Shown here: piece by piece, positions 36,114 through 48,212 of the stretch
Numbering within the stretch: position 1 is the first letter of the stretch
Layout of the letters: the number at the start of each line of letters is the position of its first letter
Assembly (NCBI RefSeq): GCF_037392515.1
Contig: NC_090291.1
Location: 39,455,001 to 39,519,000 of the forward strand
Direction: 5' to 3'
DNA length: 64,000 bases
DNA from: Haliotis asinina
Lineage: Eukaryota; Mollusca; Gastropoda; Lepetellida; Haliotidae
Position numbers and translations under genes: made by a program
Notes under the pieces: model-generated
Database searches by the model: none
The model's input: only the letters and a program-made list of their open reading frames with translations
What the model was told of the DNA's origin: nothing

Positions 36114-36299
36114 TCAACCATTTTAACATCTCTGACTATTTATACACCACCATCACAAATACAAAAAACAACAACAACAAAAAAACAACATTATCACAAA
36201 CGTCTGGGAAATTTTGCATTGCACATTTCAACTATTTACACTAATCATGCTTCATCATTCAAAAGTAATATATTGCCATCAGGTATCACTGAAGTATCT

Positions 36300-36914
36300 T
36301 TATGGAATGACAAACACATATTTTCCATCCTTTTCCTTAATAAGATTCTTCACAGCATCCACCTTGCTAGCGTCCAGGTAGTACAACAAACCTCCCTCGT
36401 ACTGACCACTGGACAGACGACAGCTCAAGGGCAGCTCTCCGACTCGTGTAAAACCAAAATAATCAGACAATTTCTGCATGACTGTATTATTTCTCACCAT
36501 GTTTAACAAAAGTCCCAAATAACCAAAATCTCGTGCCAACAAAATTGATAAATAGAGGACCAGGTATCCCAGTTTTCGACGTCGTTCTGAACGTTTGACG
36601 ATGAGGAAGGCTTCGACGACCACCTGAGTTCGACATGTATGTCCGATACAGTTTCCCACACCTGCTATCAACTCGCCTGTGTCGCGTCTCATGACTGCCA
36701 GCTTCTCGCCAGACCCAACTTCAGATCGGAAACCTTCCTCGTTCAGAAATTCATCTATTCCATATCCCTCACCGTGTTGGGCAGCATCCACAATCATTGC
36801 ATACATCTCTGTCATCTGGGCATCAGTCAGCTGATCAATGATGACGTCTCCACCATCAGGTAGAGTCAGAGTCAGGGGAAGGGGCAGGCTCAAATGTGAG
36901 GCAAGATCAGCCAT
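36300..36914 (-). CDS. GNAT-family N-acetyltransferase-like protein, 204 aa
   Basis: A complete single-exon coding region. I use the ATG at 36914 (MADLASHLSL) because it follows a splice acceptor TTTCAG|AC two bases upstream; the frame extends further only through a TTG codon in intron-like sequence. Residues 68-135 carry the GNAT core: a KLAVMRRDTGELIAGVG strand pair, the EAFLIVKRSERRRKLG segment resembling motif A where acetyl-CoA pyrophosphate binds (V-x-R-x(2)-R-x(2)-G), then a hydrophobic helix. DYFGFTRVGELPLS at 151-164 resembles the 'xxYxkxGFxxxg' C-terminal motif. GNAT enzymes transfer an acetyl group from acetyl-CoA to an amine; the substrate here cannot be told. Motif A has RRRKLG rather than the usual Q/RxxGxG/A, so activity is not certain. 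The protein is probably cytosolic, without signal peptide or membrane helix. Confidence 0.8.
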   Translation of the reverse strand: MADLASHLSLPLPLTLTLPDGGDVIIDQLTDAQMTEMYAMIVDAAQHGEGYGIDEFLNEEGFRSEVGSGEKLAVMRRDTGELIAGVGNCIGHTCRTQVVVEAFLIVKRSERRRKLGYLVLYLSILLARDFGYLGLLLNMVRNNTVMQKLSDYFGFTRVGELPLSCRLSSGQYEGGLLYYLDASKVDAVKNLIKEKDGKYVFVIP

Positions 36915-36916
36915 GT
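36915..36916 (-). other. Splice acceptor and leader of the acetyltransferase exon
   Basis: The minus strand reads GATATCAGTTTCAG|AC|ATG. The acceptor AG is at 36918-36917. This implies an upstream non-coding exon, for which donors at 48212 and 49632 are candidates. Confidence 0.6.
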
Positions 36917-36956
36917 CTGAAACTGATATCAGTGATGTTATACTCAAGGGGAAAAA

Positions 36957-37202
36957 TTTGTTTATAGATTCATTTACTGTTTACATCTGCTTACTGCTGC
37001 ATTTACGATTGTTTACATTCATTTGCTGATGCACTTCAATTGTTTACATATTTACAGCTGCATTCACAGTTGTTTAGAGCTGCATTTAAAGTTGTTTACG
37101 GCTGCAATTTAAGTTGTTTACACCTGTGTTTATGATTGCGTTTACAACTCTTTACATCTGAGTTTACATCTGCATTCATAGCTGTTTACATCTGTGTTTT
37201 CT
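36957..37202. repeat. Degenerate TTTACA-CTGCATT minisatellite
   Basis: Loose units of about 22-27 bases, such as GTTGTTTAC(A/G)GCTGCATTTA, recur about ten times next to the acetyltransferase acceptor. Divergence is high. Confidence 0.6.
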
Positions 37203-37244
37203 TAAACATCAAACCTGTGAACTTAAACCTCTTGGCTGTCGAGA

Positions 37245-37750
37245 ACATTAACCTTTCGGCTACTCTCTGCTTAATGGAGCATAAACATTTTAGCTACCCT
37301 AAGCTTCCCTGACCATTACTATTATGGCTACCAACAGCTAAAACAAACACAAACACCTTGGCTAGCCAGAACATAAACACCTTGGCTACCCAGAACATTA
37401 ACACCTTGGCTAGCCAGAACATTAACACCTTGGCTACCCAGAACAATAAAACCTTGGCTAGCCAGAACATAAACATCTTGGTTAGCGAGAACATTAACAC
37501 CTTGGCTACCCAGAACATAAACAGAAGATAAACACCTTGGCAGAACATAAGCACCTTGGCAGAACATAAGCACCTTGGCTAATGAGAACATAAACATCTT
37601 GGCTACCCAGAACATAAACATCTTGGCTACCCAGAGTAAGAAACATTTGGCTACCCAGAGCATAAACATCTTGGCCAACAAGAACATAAACATCTTGGCT
37701 ACCCAGAACATAAACACCCTCAGCTTTCTGGGACATAAATATCTTGGCTA
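37245..37750. repeat. 24-bp minisatellite, about 20 units
   Basis: The unit is GAACATAAACACCTTGGCTA followed by CCCA, with 12-bp partial units near 37520-37570. The minus-strand Met/Phe/Val/Leu-rich frames (period FMFWVAKV) arise from a unit length divisible by three without stops. Confidence 0.9.
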
Positions 37751-39416
37751 CACTAGTCATACTACCAGAAAACAAAAGCTAATTCATATTGTAACAACTA
37801 CTAAAAACGTTATTGGATACAGGTACCCACATACTTCCTACTTGGAAGGTACTCAAAAATTAGACTGGGGAAGGCATAGCCTGCTACAATGGGTTTTCAG
37901 CATGACGAGTGCACTCTTTAACCAATAGGCTAACACGCCACCTTATCGAAAGATGAAGACTTAGAAGCCATACAAGATGAGTCCTGATTATAAAGGGTCA
38001 ATTATCATGATACCCTGGTAATTCTGGAAATAACTGGTCAGTCGATCAACCTCACATGTATCAGTAACTATCAACACCTTTGACGACTAACCCACCTTCA
38101 TAAAAAATTAAACATCAAATTAAATTTGAGAAAGTATGTTCTTTCTTATGCTTAGGTTTCTTTCAAGGCATCAGCAACAGTATCTTCCCATAAGACAGAA
38201 CGCTCAAAACAACACCTTTTATGGTTGGCTGCGTAAGGCTTAATTAAACTGAACCTTGATAATAATGGTATATGCCAAGGTAAACAAGACAACATTAGGT
38301 TATTAAGCTACAGTTATATTACTTCATGTAATGAATTATGATTTTTAAATTAAGACATATTGCATCAACAAATACATCAAAACATAGTTGCCTGATCAAA
38401 CTTAATTGTAAATTTTTTATCAAAAACAATAATTCATATACATGTACCTATCAAACATATGAAACCGAGCATCATACTATTTTACATCACATGTATGCCC
38501 GTTCACAGATAACATTCATTAGACATAATCGCATGAACAGAAAGTGTCCTTGTATGTCTTTTATGATTACTGAGCACTGGTTATAGATTTGCACATGGTG
38601 AGAGATAACCAGCAGTAATGCATAATGATTAGTGGTGGTGTAGAGTTACAGTATACAGGCCTATGAAAAAACATCAATTTACAACTTGTGTATAGTGATA
38701 TATATATATATATATCACATATAACTAGATACAAAAATGAGGAAAAAACTGACTGAAACACAACACGAAAGTTTCAGCGTCTTTGTTTTGTCAACAATGC
38801 TAGCCACTATGAACATCTGGTCAACTCTGATGGACGTAAATGTTCCTTCGGTATAATGCTAGTACAAAATAAACATTTACTCACCACAATATGCAGCAAT
38901 GTTTAGATAGATCTGACTAATCTTATTTCTAGCTCTACAGATTTTGTCCTCAGAAAACCTAAAGGCAGGAGCAAAATGAAAAAAAAAATAGCAAAAAGAA
39001 AGAAGTCACCAGTCAAACAAAAAAACCAAATGAGGTTCCATGTTACCACTTATTGTTTCCATACATCAACTAAACATTAGTTGAGTGAGTTTAGCTTTAA
39101 CACTGATTTCAAGAATATTTCACTCATATCACATAAAATTTACAGAATTATTTTTTAAGCAGGAAAAATTAATTTATACCATTTTTTTCTTGAAAAAAAA
39201 AATGACCAGCAGTTCCTTAAAAAGAGAAATAAAATTGGTCTGGCCTCATGAAGATATTGGTGGAACGTAAGTGTACAGTCTCCAGACTGATACTTAATGC
39301 CTTGATAACACAATACTGGTTGACATCAGTGTGTTTAGTCAGCTGTTACTTGAGGGTGTTGGGCTGTAATACCCTTCTCCCTGGGCAATCTGTCTTTCCT
39401 CCATTCTTGGTGGTGA
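37751..39416. other. Gene-free stretch upstream of the acetyltransferase exon
   Basis: AT-rich sequence with a short (TA)n run near 38698-38716 and a family A tail relic near 39083-39140. No exon was supported. Confidence 0.45.
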
Positions 39417-40320
39417 CAGGCCGGGAAAGCCACATTTTAAAAATGACTATTGCCGGGAAAGCCACATTTCAATTACATGGCTATTGCCGGAAAAGCCATA
39501 TTTCAATTACATGGCTATTGCCGGGAAAGCCACATTTCAGTTACATGGCTATTGCCGGGAAAGCCACATTTCAATTACATGGCTATTGCCGGGAAAGCCA
39601 CATTTCAATTACATGGCTATTGCCAGAAAAGTCACATTTCAATTACATGGCTATTGCCGGGAAAGCCACATTTCAGTTACATGGCTATTGCCGGGAAAGC
39701 CACATTTCAGTTACATGGCTGTAGCTGGCAAAGCCACATTTCAGTTACATGGCTATTGCCGGGAAAGCCACATTTCAATTACATGGCTGTAGCTGGCAAA
39801 GCCACCTTTCAGTTACATGGCTATTGCCGGGAAAGCCACATTTCAATTACATGGCTATTGCCGGGAAAGCCACATTTCAGTTACATGGCTGTAGCTGGCA
39901 AAGCCACCTTTCAGTTACATGGCTATTGCCGGGAAAGCCACATTTCAGTTACATGGCTATTGCCGGAAAAGCCACATTTCAGTTACATGGCTATTGCCGG
40001 GAAAGCCACATTTCAGTTACATGGCTATTGCCGGGAAAGCCACATTTCAATTACATGGCTATTGCCGGGAAAGCCACATTTCAGTTACATGGCTGTAGCT
40101 GGCAAAGCCACATTTCAGTTACATGGCTATTGCCGGAAAAGCCACATTTCAATTACATGGCTGTAGCTGGCAAAGCCACATTTCAGTTACTTGGCTATTG
40201 CCGGGAAAGCCACATTTCAGTTACATGGCTATTGCCGGGAAAGCCACATTTCAGTTACATGGCTATTGCCGGGAAAGCCACATTTCAATTACATGGCTGT
40301 AGCTGGCAAAGCCACATTTC
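39417..40320. repeat. 34-bp minisatellite with two unit types, about 26 units
   Basis: Type 1 is GCTATTGCCGGGAAAGCCAC followed by ATTTCAGTTACATG. Type 2 replaces the first half with GCTGTAGCTGGCAAAG. The A/G variant in TTTCA(A/G)TTACATG is shared among neighbours. Stop-free frames in all three plus registers are a result of the unit. The first unit begins CAGGCCGGGAAAGCCACATT, which recurs inverted at 41745-41766. Confidence 0.95.
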
Positions 40321-40768
40321 CAATACGTTAATTAATTAATGGATTACCGTAAATGGTAAAATAGTGTCCCCACTTTCATTGACACTGAGTCAATCTCGTT
40401 TGTCTCTAGCACATGTAAGTGAGGTCTTGCACCAGACAAAATGACTCTACCCAGAGTTACAAAATGTTACAAAATGTGTCATCTGGCGGCCATATGAACA
40501 ATGTTTGAAATCTACGTAGTATACATATCATCTGGCTGTCTGATTTACATACAATTAAAGTGGTGTTAAAAGAAACGAACAATCAACTCTGCATTTACAT
40601 GTATTTCACAGGTATGTAAATGAAACCATTGTTGTCACTTGGTTTCCAGCATGTGTAACATATGTGAATGTTGTGATTGTATGACATGCATTTCAATACA
40701 TCTGAAATCTCGTACAACTAGGCTTAAGTTTGTCAAATATTTAGTACATGCGTAAATGGTTGGTAATA
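40321..40768. other. Gene-free stretch
   Basis: Nothing recognised between the 34-bp array and the next SINE. Confidence 0.4.
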
Positions 40769-40769
40769 G

Positions 40770-41024
40770 TGAGTGAGTGAGTTTAGTTTTACGCCACACT
40801 CAGCAATATTCCAGCTATATGGTGGCGGTCTGTAAATAATCGAGTCTGGACCAGACAACCCAGTGACCAACAACATGAGCATCGATCTGCGCAATTGGGA
40901 ACCGATGACATGTGTCAACCAAGTCAGCAAGCCTGACCATCCCATCCCATTAGTCGCCTCTTACGACAAGCATAGTCGCCTTTTATGGCAAGCATGGGTT
41001 AACCAAACATATTCTACCCCAGGG
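40770..41024 (-). repeat. SINE family B, near full length
   Basis: The plus strand shows GTGAGTGAGTGAGTTTAG, CAGCAATATTCCAGCTATAT, GTGACCAACAACATGAGC, the two related units GACAAGCATAGTCGCC and TTATGGCAAGCATGGG, and TTCTACCCCAGGG. It is one of the best-kept copies. Confidence 0.9.
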
Positions 41025-42722
41025 TTGCTAATAGGTAATAGATTATTACAAGATTGACACTGCTTTAGCATTTATTTCAATGGTTCTGCAATATAACTTT
41101 CACATCGGGTTCGTTAGCGCATCCGACTAAGCCATAATGTAGTGAGATGATTAGGAACATATGGTGAAGTGATACCCATGATTGAACACCACTGTTAACG
41201 TCCATGCCTTTCTTGACATATGTATACTATAGTACATGATGTCTGTTTAAAAGATTCAAATACTGGATGTATCGGCCAGAGTGATATGTATGGCAGAGTG
41301 TGTATGTCTGATGGTGTGTAAGAGGGTGGGGGTGTGGGATGGGGTAGGCCTAGAGTGGGGTGGTGGCGATGTGTCGGTGTTAAGATACTTTTAAACTTTT
41401 CTGATCTGTGGGTTATATTCTTTACACTTTCGGTAATAGAAATTTCCTTTACAGTTTAAATAACCGACACTTTGAAATGGGAGGAGGCACTGCTTATGTG
41501 CTTATTATTATGTGCCATTACTGTATATAACATACCTATTAGCAGATAATGTGCTAATTATAGAAACAAAATATATTGTTATCTGAATAAAATTATGAGG
41601 AAACATGTTTCATTTTGTTAAATACGGTAACAGGTTTGAATCACTAAGCATGTTTTAACAGCATAGCCTAGAGAGCCACATTCGATGTTCATGGAACTGT
41701 AACTATTGCCGAGAGAGCCACATCAGTTGGAGCTATCTGTTTCGGAAATGTGGCTTTCCCGGCCTGTAACCCTCTTGGTCTGGGGATGATGTAGCGAGAT
41801 GAAATACTGAAGGATAAGTCCAGTGTGGTGTTAAGTCCATTCATTTTAGAATGATTTCTCACACTCAGAGGTCCTCAAAAACTGCCTTACATTCCTAGTG
41901 TACACACAACACTGGTTCAAAACTTCAACGGAAGAACTTGTTGGATTCTGGTACAACTCTTAATGCTATGAGTTCATCTGAGCCAGTCTCTCATAATACA
42001 GAGAGAATGTCTCACATCAACAGTGGGGCCCAGAATCTCAGAATCTCACACTACTTGATGCACGTCTAACAAAACAGAACAATGACAATTTTGGCTCCTC
42101 CTCCCCCCCGAAATAATGTCCTACATCATACAAAATGGTTCATATCCATTCTTAATAATTAGTTACTTTCATTAGTCTCTATCCAAAATTGTGTTTGGTA
42201 CCATCAAATTCTTCTGTCATAAAATGACTTCATTAAATAGCTTTAAAACCTCCATCAATCAAACTCTGACATATCTAACTAATATTCCTGACTGGAAAAT
42301 ACTTAACCATACATTTCAGATATTATGCTTGTCCCTCTGCTGACAAACTGATAATTTATATGATGAATGTCCATCCACCTGATTGTGATCACCTGACAGT
42401 TATGTGTAATCGCAAGATTTCATCAAATATGACAATTCTCGGAAGTTGTTATTCCTCAAGGGAAATGAATCAGTTATTTGGTCCTTTGGTACACTGACCC
42501 TTCCCCAGTTGGCTTCAAGTTTTCGTTAAACATTTGTCAAATGTATTTTAAGTTTTTCAACTCTAAATGTCCCGGTCATACAACACAAAACTGAGAAGAG
42601 AACAACATATCTCATGCAGAGACTGAAACACTAAATTGTCTCAACGCCAAAATAAATCCCACAAAAAACACACATGTATTTGCTACAACCATTTTCACAC
42701 CCACTAACCAGTGAATATTGCA
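41025..42722. other. Gene-free stretch
   Basis: It includes two loose relatives of the 34-bp unit near 41660-41770 (GAGAGCCACAT and the inverted AAATGTGGCTTTCCCGGCC). The remainder is AT-rich without exons or known repeats. Confidence 0.45.
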
Positions 42723-42876
42723 GTGAGTGAGTTTAGTTTTATCCCACTCAGAAACATTCCAGCCACATGGCAGCGACTTGTAAATAGTTTAGTCTGACCA
42801 CCTGATCCTATCAGTCGCCTCATAGAACAAGCATGGGCTACTGAAGATCATTTCTAAAGCGGATCTTCATAGGTCT
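42723..42876 (-). repeat. SINE family B, internally deleted
   Basis: The tail GTGAGTGAGTTTAGTTTT and the 5' part TGACCACCTGATCCTATCAG are present, while the CCAGACAATCCAGTG segment is lost. Confidence 0.75.
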
Positions 42877-43334
42877 GTGAATTTTGCAAATAGTGTTATG
42901 TGGCAGAGACATGTTGACAATTACACATGCTATTGTGAAGGAAAGCACTGAAATCAGATACACAGCTGTCGCCCTTGAAGCTGTTGTTTGTCTATACTTG
43001 GGACAATTGCATGCTTTGACCTACTTTTTGCATACATGTTGAAAATGCTATGTACAATATTAATCTCATGCATTGTTCTACACAACATTTAGAATGAAAA
43101 TGATTCAACATTACAAAGAAAATTTACAGTCATTAAAGCTCTTTCATATATATTTTCATCCTAGCTTAATCCACAAAGTGATCATTTATATAAACAGAAT
43201 AGCCTTCAAATTCATATCGATTGATTAACAGTGTAAAAAGCCTTAATGGGTAACAGCCTTACTGGGAATACTGAATTATATGGCTTACAGAAGCAAATAA
43301 GCTGCCACTTTTTCACAAATAGTATTATTAGTGC

Positions 43335-43609
43335 TAGAGCTGTGACAATATATCGTAATATCAATAATCGTAATACTTTATCAGACGACAAATATATATT
43401 GATACTTTTTTTCGTATCGTGATATGTATCGTTGACTTAAAAATGGATAATTCTCGCTAGAAATTGACACTTTTACTTGGTATCAAAATATGTGATTTTA
43501 AAGAAAATAACTAAATACAGAATATCATGATGAGATGATTCATACTGTATCATTCCAACATATCGCGATACATATCGTATCATGAATTTTCTGTATCGTC
43601 ACACCTCTA
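43335..43609. mobile_element. hAT-like MITE, 275 bp
   Basis: The ends TAGAGCTGTGACAATA (43335) and, inverted, TAGAGGTGTGACGATA (ending 43609) form short terminal inverted repeats typical of hAT-type non-autonomous elements. The flanking 8-mers ATTAGTGC (43327-43334) and ATTTGTCC (43610-43617) match at six of eight positions, fitting an old 8-bp target duplication. The interior is full of ATATCG/ATACGATA words and has no gene. Confidence 0.75.
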
Positions 43610-43997
43610 ATTTGTCCCAGCTTCCATCTTAAATAGAAATCCTCAGTACTGATCGTTACTATTTTCTTAAGGTTGAAAATCAATTTAGGAAAGAATAACC
43701 TTTGATTTGGGAAAGATTTTAAGAAAACATACATAAATCATGAAATAATAGAAAATATTTGATCAGAAATGCCCTAGTTAATCAATTAGTTTAATTAGTA
43801 TAACCATGTCAGTGTAAACTGGTATAAGAAAGAGATTCATCATCTTTCCTTTCAGTACTTTTAAAACTAAGCACAAGAAAAAGAAGACACTATAGGCTAT
43901 CACAGAATATTGAATGATATTCCATGTACTTGGTAACCATAACATATCTGTTACTAGCAAAGAAATTTGGCCAATGTTGGATTTCAGAAAATCACAA

Positions 43998-44138
43998 AGG
44001 GGCAGTGGGTTAGCCTGGTGGCTTAAGCACCTACTCATCATGGGTTCGATTCCCAACATGGGTACAACGCGTACAACCCATTCCTGGTGTCCCACCACTG
44101 TGATATTGCTGGAATATTTCTAGAAGCAGCGTTAAACC

Positions 44139-44139
<1 letters not shown>
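43998..44139 (+). repeat. SINE family A with (GAT)n instead of the CACT tail
   Basis: It has GTTAGCCTGGTGGCTTAAGC (A box region), GGGTTCGATTCCCAACATGG (B box region) and GATATTGCTGGAATATTTCT. The 3' end GCGTTAAACC is followed at once by a GAT repeat rather than CACT. Confidence 0.85.
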
Positions 44140-44204
<65 letters not shown>

Positions 44205-44217
44205 GATGATGATGATG
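44140..44217. repeat. (GAT)n microsatellite
   Basis: About 26 trinucleotide units with one GTG interruption, directly attached to a SINE 3' end. The His-rich and Ile-rich minus-strand frames are artefacts. Confidence 0.95.
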
Positions 44218-44579
44218 GGTGCAGCCATTTTGGATGCTAGTGGGCATAACATTAAATCTGTAACTGTACACATAACTCTTGTGATGTTTAAAGTTTAACT
44301 TGATGGTATGGGCACACTTATGTTGACAAAGGTACACCTTTTTGAAAACAATGCAGAATTATTGTGATTATTATTATTATTGAAATCAGATAACTATTTG
44401 TCACCAATGGCAAAAACTGAATTAACTAATCATATTATTATTTCAGTAAAAGATGTATGTGTCTAGATATAAAGAGGAAAAATTCATCAATAGTCTCATT
44501 TATTAAAATATTGCAAAAACACTGATCCTTGCTGAAACATTTCTGGCCAAAGCAAACATCACACTGAAATTTTCTTTTG

Positions 44580-44740
44580 TGTCATAGAGTTTAAAGCGTT
44601 CTCTCGTAACACAAAAAAACTCTGGTTTGTTTGCTTCGATGGGTACAACGCATGAAGCCCATTTCTGGTGTCCCCTGCAGTGATGTTACAGTAATATTGC
44701 TAACAGTGGCATCAAACTACTGAGTGTTCGCTCAACAAGT
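44580..44740 (+). repeat. SINE family A, diverged
   Basis: GTTTAAAGCGTTCTCTCGTAA, GATGGGTACAACGCATGAAG, CCCATTTCTGGTGTCCCC and AATATTGCTAACAGTGGC preserve the order of the family. The B box is disrupted. Confidence 0.7.
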
Positions 44741-44786
44741 CTTCTGTATCAATGATCAGATCTGGATGACCTGTTTTACCAAAAGT

Positions 44787-44925
44787 GAGTGAGTGAGTTT
44801 AGTTTTATATTACAGCTGGGACACTGGGAATGGGCTTCACGCATTTTACCCATCTGTGGAATCGAACCTGGGTATTCAGCGTGATGAGTGAATGTGCTTT
44901 AATCACTAGGTTCCCCCTGCCTTGA
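44787..44925 (-). repeat. SINE family A
   Basis: Plus strand: GTGAGTGAGTGAGTTTAG, GGGAATGGGCTTCACGCAT, GGAATCGAACCTGGG and TTTAATCACTAGG. It lies 50 bases from the preceding copy, in opposite orientation. Confidence 0.8.
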
Positions 44926-46734
44926 ATTTCAGTTTTGAGCTAGCTGAGAACACCCCCTGACTTTGTTCACTTTGGGTGTTTGATGTTCATTTTGAGGTGG
45001 ATATAAAGGTCAGTATGAAGTGTTTGGTACATCATTCACCATGCCCAATGCTAACGTTCAGATCAAGATGTACCTCATCCTGAAGGGGGACACATATTAC
45101 TCCATGCTGGTTATGAGTGTACCAAGAACAGTTTCAAATATACTCAAGATATAAAGAGCATACAAACGGCTGCCCCATTTCTTTGAACACCAAGAATCAC
45201 ATCCCTGCCAAGTTCGCTAGATCCCAAAACGACCAGTCAGACCACCATCAAAAGATTCATTGTTACTACAGTACATTTATTTTTTAATTTCTTACACATT
45301 AATATTCTTTTAAAATAAAATATTGAGCACATATCTTGATTAACTCATATCCTTATGTGAGGATCAGAGTTCTATTTGAAGTCTGTTATACACTCGAACG
45401 TAATTGGCTACAGACACGTCAATTTCTCGCATCGTTACACGCGACTGATTCTGAGCTGAACCAGACCTAAATTATGAATGGTCCCCGAGAGCGAAAGGAT
45501 GTCCAGCTCTCGCGAGCTGACGATGTTTACAAAATGTAGGACATAAACATTCCGGTGGAACATGCACAAAAGTGCAACATGAACAGGAGAGAATAAATGT
45601 TGAACAGTTAGTGAACTGGAACAGTTAGACATTGGCAAAGTTCTGGCTGTTGTTACTGATTGATTCCTTCTCATCATATTATAACATAAATAAACTCTGA
45701 TGTTTCAACGGACTGAAAGGTTAGTACATGAGGCTTGTCTGATAAAGAATAGGTGTCATTGCAACAGCCATTGAATGATGGACACGTAATAACATATACG
45801 TAGGCTCTTAGCGTTCAAAGTTCATTTAATCAGATACACGGAACGTTTAAGATATGCTTGAAGAGGAGATAGACCTGGTTAGTTGAAGGAATCGCACAAA
45901 CGATTATTTTTCCGTACGGAATAAGAAAATGAATGCTTACACTGCGAAGATTGTCACACCCTGAAACATGTGTTTGTTCCAGCTGACACCATTAACTTTA
46001 TTAGAGTTATCTCCCTTGGACTAAAGAACCCTCTTCTGGGTCCACGCACGCACGTACGCACGCACACACCACTCTTGTCACCAGCCCCCCGCCCCTCCCC
46101 AACCCACACAACATATTTTTGGTTATGCGTCAACTCGTTCACACTTGGGCCTGTTCACAACACAGATTCCCCTTTCAGCTGACTCAGCTGCACACGATAT
46201 CATCAGCATGCTAATACCGTATTTCCTCGCCCACATTGCATTTCTTCATTGGACTTTCTGCTCCGGACTCTTTCTGTGCTTAGTGTCCTGAGATATTAGG
46301 AATTCTATAGTGATTCCTGTTTTTATGTAACACTTATCAAGAGTTCCTTTCCATTTGACCATACTAGCCAAATTTGTTATCCCGAAATCGGGAAACAAAC
46401 AATTTCTTTCCCATGCGGTTAGCGTTACAATGCGCTGCGCAACACACTTCTCGTTAGTGGCGGGTGACGCGACGCGCTGGATGACGCCACAGCATCTGTA
46501 AAACAGGTGCTACCCATCAGAGGGTGGAAGCGCTGTCCATACGAAATGTGGAGTTCCCCGCAACTCCATTTCCTCCTACAAGAAGCGTAGCGTTGCAATA
46601 TACAAGTGATTAGATACATCAAATAATACTGGTTAATATTTATAGAGCCAGTTGAATGGGTTGGTTTAAAAACATGGACTGGTTATTGTACTAATTTACG
46701 CAATAGAACGGAACCCAGTCTGTTTTTGTGTGCT
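44926..46734. other. Gene-free stretch
   Basis: It contains a GCAC/GTAC-rich patch at 46044-46068 and the word GCTAATACCGTATTTCCTCG at 46209, which recurs inverted near 49750-49770. No supported exon. Confidence 0.45.
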
Positions 46735-47007
46735 TGAGTGAGTGAGTAAGTTTAGTTTTACGCCGCACTCAGCAATATTCCAGCTATATGGCGGCGGTCT
46801 GTAAATAATCGAGTCTGGACCAGACAATCCAGTAATCAACAACATGAGCATCGATCTGCGCAATTGGGAACCGATGACATGTGTCTTACAAGTCAGCGAG
46901 CCTGACCACTCGATCCTGTTAGTCGCCTCTTACGACAAGCATAGTCGCCTTTTATGGCACGCATGGGTTGCTGAAGGCCTGTTCTACCCCGGGACATTCA
47001 CGGGTCT
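46735..47007 (-). repeat. SINE family B, near full length
   Basis: It runs from the reversed tail GTGAGTGAGTAAGTTTAG through CGGCGGTCTGTAAATAATCG to TACCCCGGGACATTCACGGG. Its good preservation suggests recent insertion. Confidence 0.9.
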
Positions 47008-48212
47008 TGTGTGCTTGGCAACAAACGACTGGTAGTGAAGGATATGTGCGACTTTAAGATTTTGTTTCCAGAAACCATAAACATAATTATCAAACTAAAA
47101 CATATATACTGATGGTAGAGAGTTACGCAACCAAGTATGTACATGATGGTTTCTTCGTAGGCAGTTAGATTTGTACATGTGTTTGCACATCAAAAGATAC
47201 ACGAAAACTTCACTCAAACACACTCAACAGAATGAGACCAGATATCATGCTGCACACGGATAGTGAAATCCGCGAAGGTACTCGCGACTTGCAAAATGCA
47301 AGTTTGATGGCACGTCATTACACTGCAAACATGCACTGCCGAAAGAGGCAACTAACTGATACTCTTCTTGAGGGTAGTCCGCCCACTCCACTAGGTAGAG
47401 CAAGCCCTTTAATTGAAAAATGTAATTTGGATTAATATTACCCAATCAAAAATTTATGGCAAGTATTAATATATTCATTTAACTCCCATTATAACAGGGG
47501 TTCAAAAAGCGCATCGCCCGGGCATCTCATTTTTCATTACGGGCAATCGCATAATGGTATCTTACTTGTCCGTGGGCTACTAGATAATTTCTGCAAATAA
47601 ACTTGGATTTCATTTCATATCTGTTCAAAACATAGCTATTAAATTTCACAGTATTAATAAGGTAGAGTTCGTTTTCTTTGCTATTTATCACTTCTCAATA
47701 AATAGTCCACTAAACATTAACATCAAGTACCCTGTTGATATATTCTTTCATAATTACATCACCATGATTATGTCATAAAAACAGGGCAAATGGAAAATTA
47801 GACAGGTCATGATACTTTCTTGAAGGCAATTGCTTTTTGGCAAGTGGCTTTTAATAAACTGTGGACTTTGTGGTCGTGTCAGTTACATTTGAAACCTATC
47901 CATGTTGTTATATATAACTGAATAATGAGAATTTCAAACATATTCAAAACGACCCAGTAAACCTCTACACGACATAGGGAATGACTTTGAAGTGAGCAAA
48001 ATGTATGTATGTATGTATGCTAATCTGTGCAGATAATTAAGAAAATACAATACAGCAACAAATACTGCAGTATGTCTAAATATAGCGCTTTGTCGAACAG
48101 AAATATCAAGGAACTTGTTGATTGAAAAAGAGATGAAATGCATCTTTGAAAGCACCTTAAACATTTTTTTGGTCTCTTCTGTTATTATCAAGATATCATA
48201 GTATGAACTTAC
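47008..48212. other. Gene-free stretch
   Basis: AT-rich, with a short (TGTA)n run at 48002-48018. Nothing else is supported. Confidence 0.45.

Noticed and set aside
37294-37775. Membrane-protein-like frames with FMFWVAKV periods
   Set aside because: 24-bp minisatellite translation; the hydrophobic look is coincidental.
39248-40339. Frames of 100-240 codons with GKATFQLHGY-type periods
   Set aside because: A 34-bp minisatellite whose unit length is not a multiple of three cycles through all registers. This is not a protein gene.
47245-47445. Chromodomain-like words (YLVEWADYPQEE) in a minus-strand frame
   Set aside because: Only about a dozen residues resemble the family; the flanking residues do not fit and there is no exon context.
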